Shown here in pieces: positions 7,659 through 14,468 of a stretch of 64,000 nucleotides of DNA. This DNA comes from Bacteroidota bacterium (lineage in GTDB: Bacteria; Bacteroidota; Ignavibacteria; Ignavibacteriales; Melioribacteraceae), in contig JAHISV010000005.1 in assembly GCA_018818065.1 (NCBI GenBank), forward strand, positions 974,527 through 1,038,526. Reading direction: 5' to 3'. The notes beneath the pieces were generated by a model that searched no databases, had not been told where the DNA came from, and saw only the letters and a list, made by a program, of their open reading frames with translations. Positions within the stretch are counted from its first letter, which is position 1; each line of letters opens with the position of its first letter. Made by a program: the position numbers and the translations under genes.

Positions 7659-9302
7659 ATGAAACGTCCCCCGATTTCATACTTGATTGTTGGATTATTG
7701 CTTTCCTCTCAGTTGCTTATTGCGCAATGCCTTAAAGAGGATTTTCTTTCCAAGAACAATTCAGAGCTCAATAACTTTAAAAAGTTTAATATCAATAATC
7801 TTTCCACATTTATTTATAGTAACGGAAAAGCCGATATTGATGGAGGTATGGCAGGTTTCCAATATCCAAAAGGATCAAATAAATATGCTATTTATACTTC
7901 AGGGTTTCTAGTGGGTGGAAAAGTTGATAACATTTTATCAGTTTGCGGCTCACTATCCGGGAACAATATCTCTATTGGAGGAATTGGTGAAAACTGGTTA
8001 GAGAGTTCCTGGGATTCAACCGGGATATACAGGGTAAGACCTGATTACAAAACAGCTTCTTTTGTTGAGGAAGAAAAGGATGAATACAAAACAGTAAATA
8101 AGCTAAGAGAAGAATACGAAAACGATTGGAACTCATGGCCCTCTGAGCATGGAGCCCCTTTCCAGGATAATAATTTAAATGGAGTTTATGAGGTATCTGG
8201 TGATGTTCCGGGAATTGCCGGAGCGGCACAGACTCTCTGGTATGTAGCCAATGCAGCGGATTCTACCGTGGCAGGTACACTTTTTCAGTCACCACCTTTG
8301 GATTTGGAAGTTACGGTTACAGTCTGGGGATATAATGATGGCACATATCGGGATAATGTTGTTTTTAAGAAATTCATCCTAACAAATAAGGGCTCCAAAG
8401 AAATTACAGATATGTATTTTTCACAGTATGTTGATCCTGATATTGGTAATGCCGGTGATGATTTTGCAGGTTGCGATACAAGTCTGCACATGGCTTACGC
8501 TTATAATGGGTATGAAACTGATTATTCTTATAATAATAATCCTCCAGCTATAGGATTTGTTTTTTTGAAAGGTGCAAAGATTGAAGGCAAGTATAAAGGA
8601 ATGACATCTTTTGTTTATTGGCTATGCAGTACTTCTACATTTGAGTATAGTTGCCCACATTTGGATGAGTATCAAGGTGCTATTGACACTTATAATTATA
8701 TGCAGGGTAAAATGTTAACCGGTGAATATATTAAAATTCCAGATGAACTCGGTGGAGGTCATACAAAATTCAGAGCTCCCGGTGACCCGGTTACTGGCAC
8801 AGGATGGATAGACGGAGTTTATATTGACCCGACAAGTGACAGGTATTTCTTAACATCAACCGGGCCATTCAACCTGGCTCCCGGTGAATCAGAAGAAATA
8901 ATATTAGCCCAAATAGCAGCAGGTGGCAGAACTGGAATCGGGCACCTGGAAGCAGTAGCCGAACTAAAAGAAACAGCGCGACAAGTACTTGAAGATTATG
9001 GACAGGTAGTTTCAACCGAAAAGACGGAGGAATTACCAACAGAAATAAAATTATATCAAAACTACCCAAACCCTTTTAATCCTAAGTCAAAGATAAAATA
9101 TCAAATAGTAAAATCTGGTAAAGTTGAGCTGGTTGTTTATGACCTGCTCGGAAAAATCATCACCTCACTTGTGGATGAAGACAAACCAGCCGGAACTTAC
9201 GAAGTTGAGTTCGATGGTGAAAATCTATCAAGCGGGATATACTTTTATGAGCTGAGGGTTGGGGACCATTCACAGCAGCGCAAAATGATTTTGTTGAAAT
9301 AA
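7659..9302 (+). CDS. Secreted array paralogue with classic T9SS type A sorting domain (547 aa)
   Basis: The signal peptide MKRPPISYLIVGLLLSSQLL ends near IAQ. The shared core follows: FNINNLSTFIY, SNGKAD, DWNSWPSEHGAPF, an asparagine-rich DNNLNGVYEVSG loop where other members have DxDGDG, and VDPDIGNAGDDFAGCDT. The FQGYNIYQLP module present in the three preceding genes is absent. Instead a short linker leads to residue 460 and the motif PTEIKLYQNYPNPFNPKSK, ending in GIYFYELRVGD then RKMILLK, the canonical T9SS type A sorting domain. It is therefore predicted to be exported by T9SS. The 3' part is close at DNA level to the next gene. Activity is unknown. Confidence 0.85.
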   Translation: MKRPPISYLIVGLLLSSQLLIAQCLKEDFLSKNNSELNNFKKFNINNLSTFIYSNGKADIDGGMAGFQYPKGSNKYAIYTSGFLVGGKVDNILSVCGSLSGNNISIGGIGENWLESSWDSTGIYRVRPDYKTASFVEEEKDEYKTVNKLREEYENDWNSWPSEHGAPFQDNNLNGVYEVSGDVPGIAGAAQTLWYVANAADSTVAGTLFQSPPLDLEVTVTVWGYNDGTYRDNVVFKKFILTNKGSKEITDMYFSQYVDPDIGNAGDDFAGCDTSLHMAYAYNGYETDYSYNNNPPAIGFVFLKGAKIEGKYKGMTSFVYWLCSTSTFEYSCPHLDEYQGAIDTYNYMQGKMLTGEYIKIPDELGGGHTKFRAPGDPVTGTGWIDGVYIDPTSDRYFLTSTGPFNLAPGESEEIILAQIAAGGRTGIGHLEAVAELKETARQVLEDYGQVVSTEKTEELPTEIKLYQNYPNPFNPKSKIKYQIVKSGKVELVVYDLLGKIITSLVDEDKPAGTYEVEFDGENLSSGIYFYELRVGDHSQQRKMILLK

Positions 9303-9315
9303 GATGATATATGAC

Positions 9316-9344
9316 TGTCATGCCGGACTTGATCCGGCATCTAA
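9316..9344. repeat. Single palindromic repeat (half element)
   Basis: ATGCCGGA (9320-9327) pairs with TCCGGCAT (9333-9340) inside the TGTCATGCCGGACTTGAT unit. It equals the right half of the bipartite elements at 270-330 and 7260-7319. It overlaps the most upstream ATG of the following reading frame, which argues against that ATG being the true start. Confidence 0.7.
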
Positions 9345-9355
9345 TGGGGTATAAA

Positions 9356-11050
9356 GTGAAACTATCAAAAATGTTATTTCTGTCACTCTTATTATCTCTC
9401 GTCGCAGGGTCAATCAACGCTCAGCAAAGAGAAGAAGTATTCGGCGAAACGTATACTATGTTCAATATCAATAATATCGCCACATACATTTATAATGATG
9501 GTAGGGCTGACATTCGCCCTGATACTGCCTCGGCTGGATTTGAATTCCCAAAATATGGAAACAAATACTGCTTCAAGCGATCTGGATTATTCTGGATAGG
9601 AAAATATGGTAGTGATGAAGTAAGAATGGGTGGAACAGCATTCACAACCTCATTATCTCCAGGGGAAATATTTGAAAATGGTAGTATCCAAACATCAGAT
9701 GATTCATTGAAACATATTTTTCGAGTCAGAAATTATGAAAGTATAGAGGAATTGACTGATGAAGCCAATGATCTAGGTCTTTCTCCAATTGAGCTAGATC
9801 ATTTATACATGAGAGATAAACAAGATTGGCCAATTGAAAAAGGAGCACCCTTTCAAGATATTAATGGCGATGGTGTGTACAGTCCGGAAATAGACATTCC
9901 AGGAATGAAAGGATCTGAGCAGTCTATATGGTTTATTGCTAATGATTTTTATGATGAAGAAGTACTTAGATTTTACGGGTCACGTCCAACAAATTTTGAA
10001 GTACAAGTAACTATCTGGAATGAGAAAGGTGAGGGATATTTAGATAATGTTGTGTTTAAAAGATATCTATTAATAAATAGGCATGATAAAAACTATACAG
10101 ATTGTTTTATCGGAATATTCAGTGATCCGGATATTGGCAATGCAGCAGATGATTTTGTTGGTTGCGATACCCTATTGAATTCGGAGTTTGCTTATAATGC
10201 GGATGAATTTGATACCAAATATGAATCTCAGCCGCCAGCAGTAGGATTTACCTTTCTCCAAGGTCCAATAAAAGAATCTGATCCAACTGACGTTGCTCAA
10301 TTTATGAATAGAGAAGTAAATGGATTTAAGAACCAGAGAATGTTTAGCTTCTTTTACTTTCTCAACGAAGATGGTGGAATATATGGTGATCCAGATATGG
10401 ATAATTATTCAACTGGAACACTTTATTGGTATAATATTGCAAGGGGCAGAATTAATTCCTCAGGCGAGTATCATCCTATTCCGGAAGAATTTGGGGGCGG
10501 TAGAACTCGCTACGTTTTAAGTGGAGATCCAATATCTGGATTAGGTTTTATTGATGGACTTGTTAAACCTGCTAAAGAGAGAAGGATGTTTATGTCAGCT
10601 GGGCCATTTGATATTGCAATTGGTGATACACAAGAAGTAATTATTGCTCAAATAGCTGCAGGCGGCAGAGAAGGAGTAGGACATCTCGATGCAGTAGCCG
10701 AACTAAAAGAAACAGCCCGTAAAGTTCTTGAAGATTATGGATCAGTGACATCAACAGAAAAAGTAGATGAATTACCAACAGAAATCAAGCTGTACCAAAA
10801 TTACCCAAACCCCTTTAACCCAAAATCAAAGATAAAATATATCATACCGAGCGGAGTCGATGTGACAAATGTAACCTTAAAAGTTTATGATCTGTTAGGC
10901 TCCGTGATATCTGTTTTGGTTGATGAACACAAACCAGCCGGAACTTACGAAGTGGATTTTGATGGCACCAATCTTTCTACAGGTGTATATTTTTATGAGC
11001 TGAAGGTTGGGGATTATTCGCAGCAGCGCAAAATGATTTTGTTGAAATAA
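9356..11050 (+). CDS. Secreted array paralogue with classic T9SS type A sorting domain (564 aa)
   Basis: The frame opens at 9311, but the first 15 codons are palindromic repeat. GTG 9356 gives a normal signal peptide (VKLSKMLFLSLLLSLVAG then SINAQ) and has GGGG seven bases upstream; ATG 9371 is an alternative. The core shows YNDGRAD, a DINGDGVYSPEIDIPG calcium-type loop and SDPDIGNAADDFVGCDT. The sorting domain starts near residue 474 (PTEIKLYQNYPNPFNPKSK) and ends RKMILLK. The mature N-terminus, QQREEVFGETY, resembles the gene at 5112, while the C-terminus matches the gene at 7659, so this is a mosaic of the two subtypes. It is the last member of the array. Confidence 0.85.
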   Translation: MKLSKMLFLSLLLSLVAGSINAQQREEVFGETYTMFNINNIATYIYNDGRADIRPDTASAGFEFPKYGNKYCFKRSGLFWIGKYGSDEVRMGGTAFTTSLSPGEIFENGSIQTSDDSLKHIFRVRNYESIEELTDEANDLGLSPIELDHLYMRDKQDWPIEKGAPFQDINGDGVYSPEIDIPGMKGSEQSIWFIANDFYDEEVLRFYGSRPTNFEVQVTIWNEKGEGYLDNVVFKRYLLINRHDKNYTDCFIGIFSDPDIGNAADDFVGCDTLLNSEFAYNADEFDTKYESQPPAVGFTFLQGPIKESDPTDVAQFMNREVNGFKNQRMFSFFYFLNEDGGIYGDPDMDNYSTGTLYWYNIARGRINSSGEYHPIPEEFGGGRTRYVLSGDPISGLGFIDGLVKPAKERRMFMSAGPFDIAIGDTQEVIIAQIAAGGREGVGHLDAVAELKETARKVLEDYGSVTSTEKVDELPTEIKLYQNYPNPFNPKSKIKYIIPSGVDVTNVTLKVYDLLGSVISVLVDEHKPAGTYEVDFDGTNLSTGVYFYELKVGDYSQQRKMILLK

Positions 11051-11059
11051 AACCACGAC

Positions 11060-11145
11060 AACCCGGGCGTCATGACCCATCCGAAGGCTGGCAAGCCTGT
11101 CGTGCCGCGGGAACCACCTGTCTGTTGCGAAGGTGACAACCAAGG
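11060..11145. repeat. Degenerate block repeat, copy 3
   Basis: ACCCGGGCGTCATGACCC, then CTGTCGTGCCGCGGGAACC, then GTTGCGAAGGTGACAACC match the core of the blocks at 4921 and 7321, with an insertion containing ATCCGAAGGCTGGCAAGC. The hairpin is eroded. The repeat supplies an artificial in-frame N-terminal extension to the MATE gene downstream. Confidence 0.6.
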
Positions 11146-11188
11146 CTTATCTTTCCATTTTTCAATTCGATCAGAATGTGCTTTCTCC

Positions 11189-12514
11189 ATGAACAAAAAA
11201 ATTCTGAATCTCGCGATTCCTAACATACTCAGTAATCTTGCCATTCCAATGCTAAGCGCGGTTGACACCGCAGTTGTGGGGCATCTTGACAAGGTCTCTT
11301 ATCTGGGGGCTATCGCAATTGGGTCAATGATTTTCAATTTTATTTACTGGGCTTTTGGATTCCTGCGTATGGGTACAACCGGCATGACAGCCCAGGCACA
11401 TGGCGCGAAGAACAGGGTGGAAACAGCCAGCGTGTTAGGCCGTGCCGCTGTGGTGGCAGCTGTCTCGGCGCTTGGACTTGTTGCTTTTCAGAGTTGGATA
11501 GGCGACTTGAGCTTTTATTTGGTGGATGGAACCACGGAGGTCGAGCTATTTGCCCGACAGTATTTTGACATAAGAATTTATGCAGCTCCGGCCACCCTCG
11601 GTTTGTATGCCTTCCACGGGTGGTTTTTAGGTATGCAAAATGCAAAATACCCCATGATACTTGCCATCTTTATAAATGTTGTAAATGTTATTCTTAACCT
11701 TCTTTTCATTTACCAGTTTGGAATGAAGTCCGAAGGCGTTGCGCTCGGGACAGTAATTGCACAATATTCAGGTATTATTCTGGCTATTGTTTTGTTCAGG
11801 AGAAAATACTCTGATTACATCCCAAGTTTCGATTTAAAGAGAATATTTGATTTTAAGAAAGCAAAGGAATTTTTTACTGTTAACCTGGATATATTTATTC
11901 GTACTCTGGCTTTAGTATTTGCCTTTACCTTCTTTACTGCCAAGTCGGCAGAGTTTGGCGAGAATCTCCTGGCAGTGAATACGATACTCATGCAACTCTG
12001 GATGTTTCTTGCCTACGGTGTTGATGGGTTTGCTTTTGCAGCCGAAAGTCTTGTTGGTAAGTACATTGGTGCAGGTAATCCGGGTAAACTTAAGCAGGTT
12101 ATCAAATACTCTTTTATCTGGGCTCTGGGTTTTGCATTAATTACATCTCTGGTATATTTACTCTTTCAGGAACCTATTCTAAGAATATTCACTGATAAGC
12201 CAGAGGTTATTTCTTCTGCTCTTGTTTTTATCATATACGTTATTGTTTCTCCCCCAATAAATGCAGTTTGTTTTATCTGGGACGGGGTTTATATCGGAGC
12301 CACATCAACGGCCCCAATGAGAAACGCCATGGTTGTTTCTACTTTAATCTTTTTCCTTTTGCCATTTTACTTTCTTACTCCGATTTGGGGAAATCATGGC
12401 TTATGGATAGCTCTGACACTTTTCATGATATCGCGCGGGGTAGGATTGTCAATTTTGTCATCAAAAAATATCTATGGAAAACTAAATTTATCTATTGCCA
12501 ATGAAGCAGACTAA
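11189..12514 (+). CDS. MATE family efflux transporter (441 aa)
   Basis: An inner-membrane antiporter that exports drugs or metabolites in exchange for Na+ or H+, of the DinF-like branch. The start is ATG 11189 (MNKKILNLAIPNILSNLAIP). The frame extends 39 codons upstream, but that part is translated from a degenerate repeat. About twelve hydrophobic segments are visible, and the first helix carries the MATE pattern LSAVDTAVVGHLDKVSYLGA, followed by GFLRMGTTGMTAQAHGA. The length matches the family. It separates the secreted-protein array from the nusA operon; the substrate cannot be read from sequence. Confidence 0.88.
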   Translation: MNKKILNLAIPNILSNLAIPMLSAVDTAVVGHLDKVSYLGAIAIGSMIFNFIYWAFGFLRMGTTGMTAQAHGAKNRVETASVLGRAAVVAAVSALGLVAFQSWIGDLSFYLVDGTTEVELFARQYFDIRIYAAPATLGLYAFHGWFLGMQNAKYPMILAIFINVVNVILNLLFIYQFGMKSEGVALGTVIAQYSGIILAIVLFRRKYSDYIPSFDLKRIFDFKKAKEFFTVNLDIFIRTLALVFAFTFFTAKSAEFGENLLAVNTILMQLWMFLAYGVDGFAFAAESLVGKYIGAGNPGKLKQVIKYSFIWALGFALITSLVYLLFQEPILRIFTDKPEVISSALVFIIYVIVSPPINAVCFIWDGVYIGATSTAPMRNAMVVSTLIFFLLPFYFLTPIWGNHGLWIALTLFMISRGVGLSILSSKNIYGKLNLSIANEAD

Positions 12515-12655
12515 CGGTAATTTATATCTACAGTTGTTTTAAGAATATGTTAAAAGCTGTAAGTTCTACAAGATTTATCATACTGAAAACCCCTGCTAAG
12601 GCAGGAAAATCCTAAGGGCACATTATATATTGTTTATTTTTTCCCGACTTGCTAA

Positions 12656-12683
12656 TTGAGTTCAATATAGTTAAATTTATAAT
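12656..12683 (+). promoter_or_regulatory. Sigma70-like promoter of the rimP-nusA operon
   Basis: TTGAGT (12656-12661), 16 bases, then a perfect TATAAT (12678-12683). The predicted start of transcription is near 12690, immediately before the GC-rich hairpin at 12691. The rest of the gap after the MATE gene (12515-12655) is AT-rich, with a small CCTGC-TAAG-GCAGG hairpin near 12592-12605 and no gene. Confidence 0.6.
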
Positions 12684-12690
12684 TCTGATT

Positions 12691-12716
12691 CGCCCCGTTG
12701 AGGGCGTTTTTTATTT
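12691..12716 (+). terminator. Terminator-like hairpin abutting the rimP start
   Basis: CGCCC (12691-12695) pairs with GGGCG (12702-12706), followed by TTTTTTATTT. The rimP ATG at 12719 comes two bases later. It has the form of an intrinsic terminator. Its place at the predicted +1 of the operon promoter means it either ends read-through from the MATE gene or forms a 5'-terminal hairpin on the rimP mRNA. Confidence 0.65.
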
Positions 12717-12718
12717 AT

Positions 12719-13171
12719 ATGAATCAAATGAATGATAAAATATTAGCTGTTACAAAAGAAATCACAGATGATCTTGGCTTTTTCCTCATTGATATTATTG
12801 ATAGAGGGGACAGTCGAAACCGTATAGTTGAAATATTTATTGATAATGAGGCTGCAGTCACATCTGATGATTGTGCAAAAGTAAGTCGATTACTTGATGA
12901 AAGAATTGAAGAAGAAAACCTCATCCAATCCAAATACAGGTTAGAAGTTTCATCTCCTGGCGTCAGTAGACCCTTAATATTTCTCCCTCAATACACTAAG
13001 CATATCGGTCGGCAGTTTGACCTAAAGTACAGTGAAAATGAGGTAACAAAAAGATTTAAGGGAAAACTTACAAAAATAGATGGTAGTAAATTGTGGTTTT
13101 CTTCTGGTGATACTGAACTGGTTGTTGATTTCGAAGTAATAGTAAAAGCAAAAGTTTTAATTAGTTTCTGA
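12719..13171 (+). CDS. rimP: Ribosome maturation factor RimP (150 aa)
   Basis: A cytoplasmic factor needed for late assembly of the 30S subunit. The protein has the RimP pattern: an N-terminal region with GFFLIDIIDRGDSRNRIVEIFID (split here by family variation), DDCAKVSRLLDE, and the hallmark YRLEVSSPGVSRPL followed by a small SH3-like C-terminal domain. An in-frame TTG at 12698 lies inside the hairpin and is not used; ATG 12719 or the nearby ATG 12728 is the start. It heads the conserved operon with nusA and infB, and the adjoining hairpin may affect its expression. Confidence 0.93.
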   Translation: MNQMNDKILAVTKEITDDLGFFLIDIIDRGDSRNRIVEIFIDNEAAVTSDDCAKVSRLLDERIEEENLIQSKYRLEVSSPGVSRPLIFLPQYTKHIGRQFDLKYSENEVTKRFKGKLTKIDGSKLWFSSGDTELVVDFEVIVKAKVLISF

Positions 13172-13188
13172 CATTGGAGGCCTAGGCT

Positions 13189-14436
13189 ATGAACACCGAA
13201 ATCGTAGATTCCTTTTCGCAAATGGTGCGTGAGAAGAACGTAGACAAAGACGTTCTTGCTGGAATTATCGAAGATATTTTTGGTTTGCTCGTAAAGAAAA
13301 AGTACGGACTTGAAGCAAACTATGATGTTATCGTAAATATGGACAAAGGAGATATTGAAATTTTCCTTGAAAGAGTGATCGTTGATGAAGTTGAAGATCC
13401 AAATCTGGAAATTTCAATTGACGAAGTGAATGCACGTGGAAATGATGATGAACTTGAAGTAGGTGAAGATTTTGTTGAGCCTCTTAGTTTAGCTTCGTTT
13501 GGCAGAAGACTTATTAATCTTGCTCGTCAAAGTCTTAACCAGCGTATACGTGAAATTGAAAAAGAACTTATCTACAATGAGTACACCGAACTTGAAGGTG
13601 AAATTGTTGTTGGTGATATATATCAGGTTCGCAGAAATGACGTTCTTGTTAATCATAACAAGAATGAATTATTGCTGCCTAGAATGGAACAGATACCCCG
13701 TGAGAAATACAGAAAGGGTGATACTGTTCGTGCCATAGTTAAAGAAGTTCGTAAGACACCTAATGGCCCAATAATTATAGTTTCGCGTGCCGATAACATG
13801 TTCTTACGCCGTTTGTTCGAAATTGAAATTCCGGAAATTTATGACGGTGTTATTGAAATAATGAAAATAGCTCGTGAACCGGGCGAAAGAGCAAAAGTTG
13901 CGGTTGAATCAAGTGACTCAAGAATAGATGCCGTTGGCGCCTGTGTTGGTATGAAGGGTGTTAGAATTCATGCTATTGTTAGAGAACTTAACAATGAGAA
14001 CATTGATGTTATCAACTACTCAGATGATCCCATCGTGTTCATACAGAGAGCTTTAGCCCCGGCTAAGTTGAAGCAAATTGAAATTGATGAAGATGAAGAA
14101 AAATGTACTGTTACTGCTGACAGTGATCAGGTTTCACTGATTGTTGGTCGTAATGGTGTTAATATTCGTCTTGCGATGAAGTTAACCGGATATCATATTG
14201 ACGTTATAAGAGAAGAGAAACCTTTTGAAGAGTATGAAGATGACATCGAATTGATCGATCTTAGAGAAGAAATTGGTGCCGAAATAGTTGATTTGCTTAT
14301 CAATAACCGTTTTGATACTGCAGTTGAAGTATTAACAGCAGGCGTTGAAAAACTAAAAGAAATTGAAGGGCTTGACGAAGAAAAAGCAAAAGTAATTATT
14401 GATACAATTAAAAATCAATTTGAAGAAGAAGATTAA
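13189..14436 (+). CDS. nusA: Transcription elongation/termination factor NusA (415 aa)
   Basis: Binds RNA polymerase and nascent RNA, modulating pausing, termination and antitermination. The N-terminal polymerase-binding domain (about 1-125) is followed by an S1 domain (about 135-200, GDIYQVRRNDVLVNHNKNE) and two KH domains (DAVGACVGMKGVRIHAIVREL and VSLIVGRNGVNIRLAMKLTG). A C-terminal helical acidic segment ends the protein. The start is supported by GGAGG eight bases upstream. It sits 17 bases after rimP. NusA commonly regulates its own operon, which makes the rimP leader hairpin worth attention. Confidence 0.96.
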   Translation: MNTEIVDSFSQMVREKNVDKDVLAGIIEDIFGLLVKKKYGLEANYDVIVNMDKGDIEIFLERVIVDEVEDPNLEISIDEVNARGNDDELEVGEDFVEPLSLASFGRRLINLARQSLNQRIREIEKELIYNEYTELEGEIVVGDIYQVRRNDVLVNHNKNELLLPRMEQIPREKYRKGDTVRAIVKEVRKTPNGPIIIVSRADNMFLRRLFEIEIPEIYDGVIEIMKIAREPGERAKVAVESSDSRIDAVGACVGMKGVRIHAIVRELNNENIDVINYSDDPIVFIQRALAPAKLKQIEIDEDEEKCTVTADSDQVSLIVGRNGVNIRLAMKLTGYHIDVIREEKPFEEYEDDIELIDLREEIGAEIVDLLINNRFDTAVEVLTAGVEKLKEIEGLDEEKAKVIIDTIKNQFEEED

Positions 14437-14468
14437 AATAAAAATTAAAATTAGCAGGTACTTCGAAT

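Noticed and set aside
270..11145. CRISPR array or insertion sequence behind the repeats
   Set aside because: Repeats are few, unevenly spaced and lie between genes. No spacers, cas genes or transposase are visible.
11072..11188. N-terminal 39-residue extension of the MATE transporter
   Set aside because: The segment is translated repeat sequence without hydrophobic or family character; the conserved MATE start is at 11189.
12515..12655. Possible structured RNA or tRNA before rimP
   Set aside because: Only one small CCTGC/GCAGG hairpin is present and no cloverleaf or known riboswitch pattern can be drawn.
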